This document shows positions 1 to 9,427 of a stretch of 64,000 bases of DNA, piece after piece. Source of the DNA: Serratia proteamaculans (lineage in GTDB: Bacteria > Pseudomonadota > Gammaproteobacteria > Enterobacterales > Enterobacteriaceae). The stretch covers positions 620,001 to 684,000 of the forward strand of contig NZ_SWDE01000001.1 in NCBI RefSeq assembly GCF_013337185.1, read 5' to 3'. Each line of letters starts with the position of its first letter. The stretch's first letter is position 1. The notes beneath the pieces are model-generated. The model made no database searches. It was not told where the DNA came from and saw nothing but the letters and a program-made list of their open reading frames with translations. The translations under genes were made by a program, and so were the position numbers.

Positions 1-52
1 CCACTAGATTTAGATATCACTTGAACTTTGAAATTCACTTAAGATTTTAATC

Positions 53-1075
53 ATGATGAAAATAGAAACGGCATTTGTCACCGGCGCGACCGGTTTGCTC
101 GGTAATAATCTGGTGCGTGAGTTGGTCTCTCAAGGGGCCAGGGTCAAAGCTCTGGTTCGTTCCATGGAAAAAGGTCGCCGGCAGTTCGGGGGGATCGAAG
201 GTGTTGAATTAATCGTAGGCGATATGACTGACGTCGCCGCCTTTGCCGAACACCTGCAAGGTTGCGACATCCTGTTCCATACTGCGGCCTACTTCCGTGA
301 TAATTACAAGGGCGGTAGCCATTGGCCGAAGCTGAAAGCCATCAACGTCGAGGGTACCAGGCATCTGCTGGAACAGGCTTACCGTGCCGGATTACGTCGT
401 TTTATCCATACCTCATCCATCGCCGTGCTCAACGGCGAACCGGGCCAGCCGATCGACGAAACCTGTCTGCGACGCCCCGAAGATGCCGATGATTACTACC
501 GCAGTAAAATAATGGCGGATGAAGAGGTTTTGGCCTTCCTGAATCAGTATCCGGAAATGAACGGCAGCCTGATCTTGCCAGGCTGGATGTGGGGGCCGGG
601 CGATCTTGGTCCCACCTCTTCCGGTCAGTTAGCCAATGACGTGATGCAGGGCAAATTGCCGGGGCTGGTGACGGGCAGTTTTTCAGTGGTTGACGCGAGA
701 GATGTGGCACAGGCCATGATACTGGCTGCAGAGCGCGGTCGACGCGGTGAACGTTATCTGGCCGCCGGGCAACACATGACCATGCACCAGTTGGTCCCCT
801 TGCTGGGAGAGATTGCCGGTGTCAAAACCCCCACCCGCACGCTGCCACTGCCGTTTCTCTACCTGTTGGCGACGCTACAGGAGGCCTACGCCCGCCTCAG
901 TGGCAAACCGGTGCTACTCAGTCTGGCCACGGTACGCCTGATGGTAAAAGAGGGCAATCGTTCTCATTTTAATCACGCCAAAAGTGAACGTGACCTGGGG
1001 CTGACATTCCGACAGTTGGAACAAACGCTTCAGGATACGGTGGCCTGGTTACGCAATCACCTCAAGCCCGGCTGA
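53..1075 (+). CDS. NAD(P)-dependent SDR-type epimerase/reductase
   Basis: A 340-residue extended short-chain dehydrogenase/reductase of the dihydroflavonol reductase-like group. The N-terminus carries the nucleotide-binding GxxGxxG (residues 11-17, GATGLLG). A catalytic Ser lies near residues 121-122 and the YxxxK pair is Y148/K152. The family reduces or epimerises small ketones or sugar nucleotides with NAD(P)H in the cytoplasm; the substrate cannot be read from the sequence. The start is one of two adjacent ATGs (53 or 56) behind a weak Shine-Dalgarno. It converges on the efflux pump gene and no partner gene is visible to its left inside the window. Confidence 0.85.
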   Translation: MMKIETAFVTGATGLLGNNLVRELVSQGARVKALVRSMEKGRRQFGGIEGVELIVGDMTDVAAFAEHLQGCDILFHTAAYFRDNYKGGSHWPKLKAINVEGTRHLLEQAYRAGLRRFIHTSSIAVLNGEPGQPIDETCLRRPEDADDYYRSKIMADEEVLAFLNQYPEMNGSLILPGWMWGPGDLGPTSSGQLANDVMQGKLPGLVTGSFSVVDARDVAQAMILAAERGRRGERYLAAGQHMTMHQLVPLLGEIAGVKTPTRTLPLPFLYLLATLQEAYARLSGKPVLLSLATVRLMVKEGNRSHFNHAKSERDLGLTFRQLEQTLQDTVAWLRNHLKPG

Positions 1076-1139
1076 TCCGCCAGAGTTTGTCGATTAAGCC
1101 GTTGTGTTTCGAGTTAGTCGGCCCAGCCCGCCGACTCAA

Positions 1140-2570
1140 TCACTCCCTACCGTAATCCGCGTCCGGTTTAATAGCGGCAGGTTTTTTGAGGGTCATTACC
1201 AATGCGATGGCTACCAATACGCCAGCCGCCAGGTAAGTCACCCGCATGCCATGGGATATCGCCTCTGCCGTCGCCAGCTTGATATCACCAGTGTTCGCCG
1301 CCAGCATAAACAACGCGCCCATGGCAGAAGCGCCGGTGATCAAACCAAGATTACGTGACAAGTTAACCATGCCGGAGATCACCCCGCGTTGCTCAGGGGC
1401 TGCATGCTTCATCAGCGCGGTATTATTGGCGACCTGAAATAGCGAGTAACCCAGGGTAATCAGGCAGAGGGGAGCCACATAGCCGAGAACGCCCTCACTT
1501 AACAACATCATCGACATCACCCCCGCCCCCAAGGTCATCACGGCGAGCCCCACGGCAGTAATTTTTTGTGCCCCCAGGCGATCCACCAGTCGGCCAGCAG
1601 GCACACCGAACAAAGCGGCAACCAGCGGCCCGGCTGACATCGCCAGCCCGGCCTGTCCCACCGTCAAGCCCAAACCGCGCGTCAGGTAAAATGGCCCCAC
1701 TACCAGCGACGTCATCATCACCGTCATCACCAGTGCGCTCATCATTAACCCACTGCTCAGCCCCGGCTGGCGGAACAGCGCCAGCTGTATCAGAGGCGAT
1801 GCCGTGCTGTTTTCCAGCCGTATAAACAGCCCGGTTCCCAGACCGGCGCAAAGCAACAACAGCAAATTGATGGCACCGAAATCACCCTGTCCCAAGGTCA
1901 TCGACAGCGCGTAGCTGGCCAGCGTCAAACCCAGCAGCAAAGAGCCGGGCAAATCAAACCTGCCGGTGTCCTTTTGCCACTGCGGCGGGTTCCCAGGCAG
2001 ATAACGATAAACCAATATAAAGGCCAGCAGCCCCAGCGGAAAATTCACCAGAAACATCGCCCGCCAGCCAAAGCCAAAAATCAATGCGCCGCCCAGCGAA
2101 GGGCCAAGCGCGGTGCCAATCGCCGACATGCTGCCCAGCAACCCCATGGCACGGCCGGTATTTTCTTTGCCCAACGTCTCACCCACCAGCGCCATGGTCA
2201 TCGCCATCATCACTGCCGCCCCCAGCCCTTGTGCAATGCGGGCCGCCAGCAGCAGCCAGATATCAGGCGCAATGGCACAGAGTGCGGAAGCGACGCTGAA
2301 CAGGCCAATCCCCAACAGCAGCAGGCGGCGTCGGCCGATTCTATCTCCCAGACGCCCAACCGCAATGATGGAGGTGGTAATGGTCAGCAGATAGACGATC
2401 ATCACCCACTGCACCGCCTGAAACGAGGTGTTGAACGCCTGTGCCAACGTGGGCAAACCGATGTTGGCGATGCTGGCCCCCAATGAGGAAACCAGCATCG
2501 ACAAGGAAAGGCTGGCGAGGATCCCACCGATATGGGGGCTGGGGGCGGTATGCTGAGTAATTGGCTTCAT
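1140..2570 (-). CDS. MFS multidrug transporter, DHA2 type
   Basis: A 476-residue major facilitator with the motif A loop [11 protein letters not shown] after the second helix and a GxxxGPxxGG-type motif C (ALGPSLGGAL). Length and hydrophobic pattern fit the 14-helix drug:proton antiporter-2 group, such as SmvA/EmrB-like pumps. It would sit in the inner membrane and export toxic organic compounds by proton exchange. The ATG has a good AGGAG 7 nt upstream. It is transcribed away from the hydrolase gene at 2752 and no dedicated regulator is adjacent. The substrate is unknown. Confidence 0.85.
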   Translation of the reverse strand: MKPITQHTAPSPHIGGILASLSLSMLVSSLGASIANIGLPTLAQAFNTSFQAVQWVMIVYLLTITTSIIAVGRLGDRIGRRRLLLLGIGLFSVASALCAIAPDIWLLLAARIAQGLGAAVMMAMTMALVGETLGKENTGRAMGLLGSMSAIGTALGPSLGGALIFGFGWRAMFLVNFPLGLLAFILVYRYLPGNPPQWQKDTGRFDLPGSLLLGLTLASYALSMTLGQGDFGAINLLLLLCAGLGTGLFIRLENSTASPLIQLALFRQPGLSSGLMMSALVMTVMMTSLVVGPFYLTRGLGLTVGQAGLAMSAGPLVAALFGVPAGRLVDRLGAQKITAVGLAVMTLGAGVMSMMLLSEGVLGYVAPLCLITLGYSLFQVANNTALMKHAAPEQRGVISGMVNLSRNLGLITGASAMGALFMLAANTGDIKLATAEAISHGMRVTYLAAGVLVAIALVMTLKKPAAIKPDADYGRE

Positions 2571-2751
2571 AGTCTGACTCCTGAAAAGAACCTGTCAGTA
2601 GCCTATGTCAGCTAATAACCTGGCGGAAGACGCAGCATATGCAGTTTATTAGTGCATGCGACGCCATGTTATGGCCGAGTTTGGCCAGCATTAAGCAGCA
2701 AACTTTAAATCGCCTTCAGGCAGATGATGAGGAACCACTCAAGGAGACAAG

Positions 2752-3615
2752 ATGAAAATCGACCTGCTGTTTGATGACCTGTCAGTACGCGCGGTGCAAT
2801 ACAATGCCCGCAACTCGGTAGAGGATTTTGACGCCTGTATGGCGCAATATGCGGCGTTGGCCAGCCAGGCCAAAGCGCAAACGCCGGGGATTTATAACAT
2901 CCACTACGGCATGGGCGTTGCCGAACGCCTAGATCTGTTCCCGGCCGCCAGCCAGCCTGCGCCCCTGTTGGTCTTTATTCACGGTGGATATTGGCACTCC
3001 CAACGCAAAGAGGAAGCCTGCTCGATGGCCGCCAGCTTCACCCGCCACGGGGTAGCGGTGGCCACGCTGGAATATACCCTGCAACCGGAAGCCACACTGG
3101 CGGAAATTGTCCGCGAAGTGCGCAGCGCAATAGCCTGGCTTTACCATCATGCCGCTCAATATGGCATCGATCCCGAGCGTATTTTTGTCAGTGGCAGCTC
3201 AGCCGGCGGCCATCTGAGCGGAATGCTGATTGCCGATGACTGGCAGCATCTTTATCAGTTACCGGTCAATGTGATTAAAGGCGCGCTGGCGCTCAGTGGC
3301 TTGTACGATATTCGTCCGCTGTGTGATATCTACGTCAATGACTGGATGCGTCTGACGCCTGAACAGGCGGCAACGCTCAGCCCGCTGTTTATGCTGCCGG
3401 CAAAGGCCAATGCGCCGCAGATCCTGCTCGACGTAGGTGCCAAAGAGACTCAGGGCTTTAAAAACCAGACGCTGGCTTATTACGCCGCCTGTCGTGAAAA
3501 AGGGCTTAACGTCACGCTGCTGGAAGACAGGCACTGCAACCATTTCACCCTGGTGAACGAGTTGGCCAATCCTGACAGCGCCATGTTCAAACAGGTCATG
3601 GCAATGATGATGTAA
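2752..3615 (+). CDS. Alpha/beta hydrolase (kynurenine formamidase/esterase-like)
   Basis: A 287-residue serine hydrolase. The oxyanion-hole motif HGGYW is at residues 78-82 and the nucleophile elbow GSSAG places Ser150 as catalytic residue; a late His in the RHCNHF segment probably completes the triad. HGG plus GxSxG and this length match the BD-FAE/kynurenine formamidase-like esterases acting on small amides or esters. There is no signal peptide, so it is cytoplasmic. An AAGGAG lies 7 nt before the ATG. It sits before the MmgE/PrpD-monooxygenase-ABC operon on the same strand, with a hairpin between them, so shared function is possible but not shown. Confidence 0.82.
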   Translation: MKIDLLFDDLSVRAVQYNARNSVEDFDACMAQYAALASQAKAQTPGIYNIHYGMGVAERLDLFPAASQPAPLLVFIHGGYWHSQRKEEACSMAASFTRHGVAVATLEYTLQPEATLAEIVREVRSAIAWLYHHAAQYGIDPERIFVSGSSAGGHLSGMLIADDWQHLYQLPVNVIKGALALSGLYDIRPLCDIYVNDWMRLTPEQAATLSPLFMLPAKANAPQILLDVGAKETQGFKNQTLAYYAACREKGLNVTLLEDRHCNHFTLVNELANPDSAMFKQVMAMMM

Positions 3616-3632
3616 CCCCGGTCGCTTAAACA

Positions 3633-3657
3633 GCAGAATAGTGCCCGGCTATTCTGC
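3633..3657 (+). terminator. Hairpin after the alpha/beta hydrolase gene
   Basis: A perfect 9-bp stem (GCAGAATAG / CTATTCTGC) with a 7-nt loop begins 18 nt after the hydrolase stop codon. There is no immediate long T run, so termination may be weak. It separates the hydrolase from the next operon. The rest of 3658-3884 holds only a short minus-strand reading frame discussed under findings. Confidence 0.5.
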
Positions 3658-3884
3658 CTGGGTCATTTTATTAAGATTAATTGCGCCTTTGCTATGCACA
3701 AAATTGACTAAGGCGGATGCAACTCCGTAATGCTTCGGTCTCTCTGGGCTACCTGTTCTTTTTTTATATTCCATTTGGCAATATGAAAGTTCCGTTCGTT
3801 CTTTCGGCCCCGGTAAAATCACCACACAATGAAATCTGAATTGCTGACCAGCGCATAACCGCATAAAAAATCAGGTTTTATATC

Positions 3885-5204
3885 TTGCCATCGCTCATAA
3901 CCGCTCAATTTGCCCGTCTGGTGCTCGATAGCCGGCCCGAAGCCTCCGCCCTGTTGGCCGCCCGTGTTGGGCTGATGGATTATTTCGCCTGTGCATTGCC
4001 TATTGCCCAGGGCGCACTCACCGACAGCGGGCTGGCGACGGTGAACACGGTCTTCCCCCCTGTCGGGCCTGAGAACCGGGCGTTGTACTTCGGCTATGTC
4101 AGCCACTCGCTGGATTTTGATGATTATCACCCCGCGCTGCGCGGCCACCCGACCACGGTAGTGCTGTCTGCGCTGCTGGCGCTGACCGACGATAAACCTG
4201 ACGTTGATGCGCTGCTGAGCGCCTATGCGATCGGCGTAGAAGCCGCCGGGCGACTGGGGCTGGCTGCGGGAACCCAGCATTATCAGTTGGGTTTTCACAG
4301 CACCGCGACCCTGGGGGCGGTGGCCGCCAGTGCGGCAGCCGCACGCTATTTACAACTGACACCCCAACAAACCCAGATCGCACTCGGGCTGGCCGCCACC
4401 CAGGCCGCCGGGTTGCGCAGCCAGTTTGGTTCGGCCGCCAAACCGCTGCATGCGGGATTGGCGGCACGCGCGGCGGTAAATGCGGTGCTGCTGGCTCAGG
4501 CGGGTTTTGTCGGTCAGTCGGAAGGCGTGATAGACAGCCTGCTGCACTCGCACGGTGACGGGCGGCAGCGGCCGGAGCTGCTGACCGCGGACTGGGGCGC
4601 GCCGTGGCGCATTCTGCAACCGGGCCTGGAATTTAAACGCTACCCGACCTGCGGCGGTACCCACAGCGCCGTCGAAGCGGCATTCATCCTGCGTGAGCGC
4701 CTGCTCGAACAAGGTATTACCGCCGCCGATATCCCTGCGGCAATCCGTCATATTCAGGTCAGTTTCCCGCCTGGCGCCGATACCGCGCCTTATATTCGTC
4801 GCCCGTCAAACGGGGTCGAGGCGCGTTTCAGCCTGGAGTATGTCATCGCCGACGCCCTGTACAGCGGCAGCCTACCGCTGATGCATTACGGCGAAAACCC
4901 GGTTGATCCACTGATTGCTGCCCTGGCAGCACGGGTTGAGCGCCACGCCGACCTGACGGCTCCACCGGATGAGCTGGATGCAGAGTTACGCTTCCACCGC
5001 GTGACCCTGACCCTACACGATGGTCGGCAATTAAGTGACATTGTCACCAGAAAGCAAACGGCCGCCCGCCAAACCGATGTCAATGCCAAGCTGCGCAGCA
5101 TTCTGCACCTGTTGCCGCACCTGGATTGTGACCGGGTGATCAGCGACTGTGCGCTGGCACAGCCTGACGCCTTGACCCGTTTAATAAAATTACTAAACCA
5201 ATAA
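3885..5204 (+). CDS. MmgE/PrpD family protein
   Basis: A 439-residue protein of the MmgE/PrpD family, whose known members include 2-methylcitrate dehydratase and cis-aconitate decarboxylase. Supporting segments are the N-terminal Ala/Leu-rich helical domain, SHSLDFDDYHPALRGHPT with its conserved Asp/His residues, and the central FKRYPTCGGTH segment. The only full-length start is TTG 3885, about 9 nt after a weak AGG; the first usable ATG is about 90 nt inside the conserved region. It lies 17 nt before the flavin monooxygenase gene, suggesting that it dehydrates, decarboxylates or isomerises an acid released by that pathway. The substrate is unknown. Confidence 0.85.
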   Translation: MPSLITAQFARLVLDSRPEASALLAARVGLMDYFACALPIAQGALTDSGLATVNTVFPPVGPENRALYFGYVSHSLDFDDYHPALRGHPTTVVLSALLALTDDKPDVDALLSAYAIGVEAAGRLGLAAGTQHYQLGFHSTATLGAVAASAAAARYLQLTPQQTQIALGLAATQAAGLRSQFGSAAKPLHAGLAARAAVNAVLLAQAGFVGQSEGVIDSLLHSHGDGRQRPELLTADWGAPWRILQPGLEFKRYPTCGGTHSAVEAAFILRERLLEQGITAADIPAAIRHIQVSFPPGADTAPYIRRPSNGVEARFSLEYVIADALYSGSLPLMHYGENPVDPLIAALAARVERHADLTAPPDELDAELRFHRVTLTLHDGRQLSDIVTRKQTAARQTDVNAKLRSILHLLPHLDCDRVISDCALAQPDALTRLIKLLNQ

Positions 5205-5221
5205 TAAATATAGGAATAATT

Positions 5222-6559
5222 ATGAGTGCTTTATCTTCAACACCATCGCGTCAATTACGTCTCGGCCTATTTGTTCAGGCACTGGGGCACCACGTCGGCG
5301 GCTGGCGTGCCGCCGGTGCCAGTGGTTCTCCTACGGACATTGACTGGTTCACCTGGATCGCTCAAAAAGCCGAGGAAGGCACCTTTGACATGTTCTTCGT
5401 CGGCGATGCGCTGGCAACCAGCGTGCACCGTTTACCCTCCACCATGTCGCGCCTGGAGCCACTGACGCTGTTGGCTGCGCTGGCGGTGAATACCCGCCAT
5501 ATCGGGCTGGCGGCTACCGCCTCCACCACCTTCGATCAACCCTTCCATCTGGCACGCGCCATGGCCTCCATCGACCATATCAGCCACGGCCGTGCAGCCT
5601 GGAACGTGGTGACCTCATTTTCCAGCGATGCCGCTCGCAACTTCAGCCGTGACGATCTGCCCTCACACGCCGAGCGCTATGAAGTGGCACGCGAGTTCCT
5701 GGAGGCCAGCTACAAGCTGTGGGACGGCTGGGAAGAAGATGCCATCGTGCGTGACAAAGAAAACGGTGTGTACGCCATTGACGAGAAAATTCATGCCGCC
5801 AACCACAAAGGCAAACATTTCTCGGTACAGGGGCCGCTGAATATTTCACTCTCCCCACAGGGCCGTCCGGTGATTATCGAAGCCGGCTCCTCACCGGCCG
5901 GACAGCAGTTGGCGGCAGAAACCGCCGAGGTGGTGTTTACCGCCGCCGCCACGCTGGAAGAAGGCCAGGCTTTCTACCGCAGCCAGAAGAAATTTGTCGC
6001 CGATGCCGGACGCAATCCGGATCACTTGCTGATCCTGCCGGGCGTGATGCCGATCATCGGCCGTACCAAAGCCGAGGCGCAGGAAACCTGGTATCAACTT
6101 AATCAGCTGGTGGATATCGATAACGGCATCGAACAGCTTTCTGCCCGTTTTGGCTTCGATTTGAGCGGCTTGCCGCTTGACGGCCCGGTACCGGACGTGG
6201 GCGCGACCGAAGGCGGCCAAAGCCGGGTGAAACTGCTGACCGATCTGGCGGCGCGTGAAAACCTGACGTTGCGTGAATTGGCCGCCGTGGCCGCCGGCTC
6301 ACGCGGGCATCGCGTGGTGGTGGGCACCGCCGAAGAGATCGCCGATGACTTCCAACTGTGGCTGGAACAGCAAGGCGCCGACGGCTTTAACATCATGCCT
6401 GCGGTACTGCCGAACCAATTGGAACTGTTCGTCGAACTGGTGATCCCGGAGCTGCGCCGTCGTGGTCTGTTCCGCGAAGAGTATCAGTATGCAACCCTGC
6501 GTGAAAACCTGGGCCTGCCGCAACCGGCAATCAACTTCGCCAACGTTAAATCGGCTTAA
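5222..6559 (+). CDS. FMN-dependent monooxygenase, NtaA/SnaA/DszA family
   Basis: A 445-residue LLM-class flavin-dependent monooxygenase. The opening segment QLRLGLFVQALGHHVGGWR and the later PVIIEAGSSPAGQQLAAETAEVVFTA segment are hallmarks of the nitrilotriacetate/pristinamycin IIA/dibenzothiophene-sulfone monooxygenase group. These enzymes use reduced FMN from a separate reductase and O2 to cleave C-N or C-S bonds; no flavin reductase gene is visible nearby. It lies 17 nt after the MmgE/PrpD gene and 16 nt before the binding protein, so the three are very likely cotranscribed and the importer probably delivers its substrate. Confidence 0.88.
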   Translation: MSALSSTPSRQLRLGLFVQALGHHVGGWRAAGASGSPTDIDWFTWIAQKAEEGTFDMFFVGDALATSVHRLPSTMSRLEPLTLLAALAVNTRHIGLAATASTTFDQPFHLARAMASIDHISHGRAAWNVVTSFSSDAARNFSRDDLPSHAERYEVAREFLEASYKLWDGWEEDAIVRDKENGVYAIDEKIHAANHKGKHFSVQGPLNISLSPQGRPVIIEAGSSPAGQQLAAETAEVVFTAAATLEEGQAFYRSQKKFVADAGRNPDHLLILPGVMPIIGRTKAEAQETWYQLNQLVDIDNGIEQLSARFGFDLSGLPLDGPVPDVGATEGGQSRVKLLTDLAARENLTLRELAAVAAGSRGHRVVVGTAEEIADDFQLWLEQQGADGFNIMPAVLPNQLELFVELVIPELRRRGLFREEYQYATLRENLGLPQPAINFANVKSA

Positions 6560-6575
6560 TTCGCAGGGGAACATC

Positions 6576-7490
6576 ATGAAAATCACCATTAAACGTACTG
6601 CACTGTCCCTGCTGCTGGCCTCTGCCGTGCTGGCACCGCTGGCCAGCGGCTTCGCCGCCGAAGGCGATGTGCCCTTCCGTGCCGCGGTGAAAGCCAGCGC
6701 CGATCCGGCTTTACACAACAGCCTGCCTGAAGCCATCAAAAAGGCCGGTTACATCGTGGCAGGCACCAACCCGAATACCCCACCGACCACCTTCTATGAA
6801 GCGGATAACAAAACGCTGGCCGGTCGTGAAATTGACGTGATGAGCGCGATTGCCGATCGTCTTGGCGTGTCCATTCACTGGAAAGACACTGGCGGTTTCG
6901 ACAATATCATTCCCGGCCTGAAATCCGGCCGCTATGACGTGGCGCTGGCCAATATCGACGCCAACAAGAAACGCTTCCAGCAGGTTGATTTTGTCGGCTA
7001 TTACAACGCGTCCAAACTGGCACTGATTGCCCGTAAAGATGCGGCACTGGGGCCTTATACCGATCTGGCTCAGCTTTGTGGTCAAACCGTCGGTGCGGGT
7101 GCAGGCACTTCACAGATCACCCGTTTGCAGCAGGCCAGCGAACAATGCGTCAGCGCCGGCAAACCGGCAATCGTCATTCCGATCTTCCCGGACCGCCCGG
7201 CCGGGGTTCAGGCAGTGATCAGCGGCCGGGTGCCGATGTTCTTCGGCCCTTATGAAGGCTTGCGTTACCAGGCGACCCACGTTAAGCCGCTGGCGCTGGC
7301 CGGTGATATCAACATTGAAGGCACTACGGTGGCCATCGCCTTGCCGAAAGGCTCCGAACTGGTAAAACCGGTACAGGCGGCGCTGAACTCGCTGATTGCC
7401 GATGGCAGCTATCAGAAAATCCTCGACGGCTGGGATATCGGTTTTGGCGCGGTGAAAACCGCCGGTATCAATGAAGAGATCGCAAAATGA
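6576..7490 (+). CDS. ABC transporter substrate-binding protein, polar amino acid type
   Basis: A 304-residue family 3 (HisJ/GlnH-like) periplasmic binding protein. A Sec signal peptide covers roughly residues 1-24, with a cleavage site near SGFAA. The core has GREIDVMSAIADRLG and the typical DYDVALANI-like segment. The ATG at 6576 is chosen because AGGGGA lies 6-8 nt upstream and the signal peptide begins there; a longer in-frame extension overlaps the monooxygenase. The stop overlaps the permease start by 4 nt (ATGA). The ligand could be an amino acid derivative that the neighbouring monooxygenase attacks. Confidence 0.88.
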   Translation: MKITIKRTALSLLLASAVLAPLASGFAAEGDVPFRAAVKASADPALHNSLPEAIKKAGYIVAGTNPNTPPTTFYEADNKTLAGREIDVMSAIADRLGVSIHWKDTGGFDNIIPGLKSGRYDVALANIDANKKRFQQVDFVGYYNASKLALIARKDAALGPYTDLAQLCGQTVGAGAGTSQITRLQQASEQCVSAGKPAIVIPIFPDRPAGVQAVISGRVPMFFGPYEGLRYQATHVKPLALAGDINIEGTTVAIALPKGSELVKPVQAALNSLIADGSYQKILDGWDIGFGAVKTAGINEEIAK

Positions 7491-8404
7491 GTGGGCAATA
7501 CCCTACCGACGATGCCGAGCTGCGCATCGTCGGTCATCGGCATTACGGCCGCTGGTTCAGCGCACTGCTGGTGCTGCTGATGGTTGGCCTTATCGCCAAT
7601 TCGATGCTGCATAACCCGCGTTTCGAATGGGCCGTGGTGGCTGAAAACTTCACCGAAGAGTCGATTATCAACGGCGTGATCATGACGCTGAAGCTGACGG
7701 TGATTTCGGTGATCTTCGGCTTCGCCGGTGGCGTTTTGCTGGCACTGATGCGCCTGTCGGCCAACCCGGTGCTGGTGGCGGTAAGCTGGTTCTATACCTG
7801 GTTCTTTCGCGCGGTGCCGATGCTGGTGCAGCTTTTCCTGTGGTACAACATCGCCGCGCTCTATCCGCGCATCAGCCTGTGGATCCCGTTCCTGGGGGAA
7901 GTCGCCAGCGCGCCAACCAACACCATTATCAGCACCTTCAGCGCGGCAGTGATCGCGCTGGTGATGCATCAGTCGGCTTACGCGGCAGAGATTGTCCGTG
8001 CCGGTATCCAAAGCGTCGGCAGCGGTCAATTGGAAGCCGCCAAGGCCCTGGGCTATCGTCGTGGGCAAATTCTGTGGCGAGTGGTTTTACCGCAGGCGAT
8101 GCGCACTATTTTGCCACCGGCCGGTAATGAGGTGATCGGGCAGCTTAAAACCACCGCGGTGGTATCGGTGATTGCCCTGCAGGACGTGCTGTATTCGGCG
8201 CAGATCATCTACCAGCGCACTTACGAAGTCATTCCGCTGCTACTGGTAGCCACGCTATGGTATCTGGTGATGACCTCAATTTTGTCGATCGGCCAGCACT
8301 ACGTTGAGCGCTACTTTGGTCGAGGCAGCCAGGCCAGCCGCAGCAACTGGCTGTTTCGCCGCCGCAAGGCTCCGGTTAGTCCGTCACAGGGAGCAGAGTC
8401 ATGA
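7487..8404 (+). CDS. ABC transporter permease, HisMQ/GlnP type
   Basis: A 305-residue inner-membrane permease with the amino-acid-importer core. It has a first helix near residue 20, the conserved TLKLTVIS start of the permease domain, and the EAA loop ([28 protein letters not shown]) that contacts the ATPase. The N- and C-terminal extensions make it longer than a typical HisM. No second permease gene is present, so a homodimer is expected. It overlaps both neighbours by 4 nt, showing translational coupling within the importer operon. Confidence 0.88.
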   Translation: MSGQYPTDDAELRIVGHRHYGRWFSALLVLLMVGLIANSMLHNPRFEWAVVAENFTEESIINGVIMTLKLTVISVIFGFAGGVLLALMRLSANPVLVAVSWFYTWFFRAVPMLVQLFLWYNIAALYPRISLWIPFLGEVASAPTNTIISTFSAAVIALVMHQSAYAAEIVRAGIQSVGSGQLEAAKALGYRRGQILWRVVLPQAMRTILPPAGNEVIGQLKTTAVVSVIALQDVLYSAQIIYQRTYEVIPLLLVATLWYLVMTSILSIGQHYVERYFGRGSQASRSNWLFRRRKAPVSPSQGAES

Positions 8405-9162
8405 GCGCCGCCATTCACATTAATCAGGTTCGCAAGTCCTTCTCCGGCACCGAGGTGTTGAAGAATATCAGTCTGCAGATCCCGGCCGGCTCGGTCACGG
8501 TGATCCTTGGCCCTTCCGGCTCGGGTAAATCGACCTTGCTACGCTGCATCAACCACCTGGAGAAACTCGATGGCGGCACCATTCGCGTAGGCGAACAGCT
8601 CATCGGCTATCGCCAGAAAGGCAATCACCTGTACGAACTGAAGGAGCGAGAAGTCGCCGAACAGCGTAAAAGCATCGGCATGGTGTTCCAGCAGTTCAAC
8701 CTGTTCCCCCACCGCACGGTGCTGGAAAACGTCTCTGAAGCGCCATTGCTGGTAAAAAAAGAAAAGAAAGCCGTAGTTTTGGAGCGCGCAAAAGCATTGC
8801 TGACCCGCGTCGGGCTGGAGCATCGCATTCACGCCTGGCCACGCGAGCTTTCTGGTGGCCAACAACAGCGGGTGGCGATTGCCCGTGCGTTGGCAATGAA
8901 CCCTGAGGTGCTGTTATTCGATGAGCCGACTTCTGCGCTCGATCCCGAGCTGGTGGGCGAAGTGTTGCAGGTGATGAAAGGCCTGACGCATTCCGGCATG
9001 ACCATGGTGGTAGTGACGCATGAAATCGGCTTTGCGCGCGAAGTGGCGGATCAAATCATCTTTATGGATCAGGGGAAAGTAGTGGAAACGGGCACTGCAC
9101 AACAGGTGCTGGATGCACCACAGCACCAAAGAACGCGTGATTTCCTGGCAACGGTACTCTAA
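8401..9162 (+). CDS. ABC transporter ATP-binding protein, polar amino acid type
   Basis: A 253-residue ATPase of the GlnQ/HisP type. Walker A is GPSGSGKST (37-45), the signature is LSGGQQQR (150-157), Walker B is LLFDEP (171-176), and the switch His lies in VVTHEIGF. It powers uptake through the upstream permease and binding protein. It is the last gene of the apparent operon, followed 7 nt later by a GC-rich hairpin. There is no C-terminal regulatory domain. Confidence 0.92.
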   Translation: MSAAIHINQVRKSFSGTEVLKNISLQIPAGSVTVILGPSGSGKSTLLRCINHLEKLDGGTIRVGEQLIGYRQKGNHLYELKEREVAEQRKSIGMVFQQFNLFPHRTVLENVSEAPLLVKKEKKAVVLERAKALLTRVGLEHRIHAWPRELSGGQQQRVAIARALAMNPEVLLFDEPTSALDPELVGEVLQVMKGLTHSGMTMVVVTHEIGFAREVADQIIFMDQGKVVETGTAQQVLDAPQHQRTRDFLATVL

Positions 9163-9169
9163 AACTGCA

Positions 9170-9190
9170 TCGGGGGCATTGCGCCCCCGA
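9170..9190 (+). terminator. Hairpin terminator shared by the ABC operon and acrZ
   Basis: An 8-bp GC-rich stem (TCGGGGGC / GCCCCCGA) with a 5-nt loop sits between the convergent stop codons of the ABC ATPase gene and acrZ. The plus-strand T run comes about 15 nt later, and TTTT follows shortly on the minus strand. A bidirectional terminator is likely. Confidence 0.65.
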
Positions 9191-9199
9191 TCATTAAAT

Positions 9200-9334
9200 T
9201 CAGTCTTTTTTCCGACCAATGGCAGAGAAAAGATTACACAGCTCACCCAGACCATAAATCGAGCCCAGCAGTACGGCTATCATTACCGGCACCAGGATCA
9301 CCACGGTTGCCAAACTTTCAATCATTTCTAACAT
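9200..9334 (-). CDS. acrZ: AcrZ, small membrane partner of AcrB
   Basis: A 44-residue protein, too short for most gene finders, starting MLEMIESLATVVILVPV. It matches remembered E. coli AcrZ (49 residues) closely: the MLE start, the VP in mid-helix, the IYGLGE motif, then NLFS and a basic tail. One transmembrane helix spans roughly residues 8-30. AcrZ binds AcrB in the inner membrane and alters which drugs the AcrAB-TolC pump exports. AGGAAA precedes the ATG. In E. coli acrZ lies next to the mod genes; here no mod gene is visible and it stands alone, converging on the ABC operon. Confidence 0.9.
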   Translation of the reverse strand: MLEMIESLATVVILVPVMIAVLLGSIYGLGELCNLFSAIGRKKD

Positions 9335-9386
9335 CGTTGTTTCCTGGTTTTAAACAGAGAACCCTCTTCCGAATCCGAGGCTTTCC

Positions 9387-9403
9387 CCTTGTATATACTA
9401 AGG
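9387..9403. promoter_or_regulatory. Near-palindrome in the acrZ upstream region
   Basis: The 17-bp element CCTTGTATATACTAAGG has matching CCTT/AAGG ends around a GTATATAC core. It lies about 55 bp upstream of the acrZ start. On the minus strand it contains TAGTAT and TATATA, usable as a -10 box, so it may be the acrZ promoter, an operator, or both. No specific regulator is assigned. Confidence 0.35.
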
Positions 9404-9427
9404 TTATTTTTTTGGCTGGTTTCAATA

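Noticed and set aside
1974-2486. Gln/His/Arg-rich plus-strand frame inside the DHA2 pump gene
   Set aside because: Low-complexity antisense product of a membrane-protein gene.
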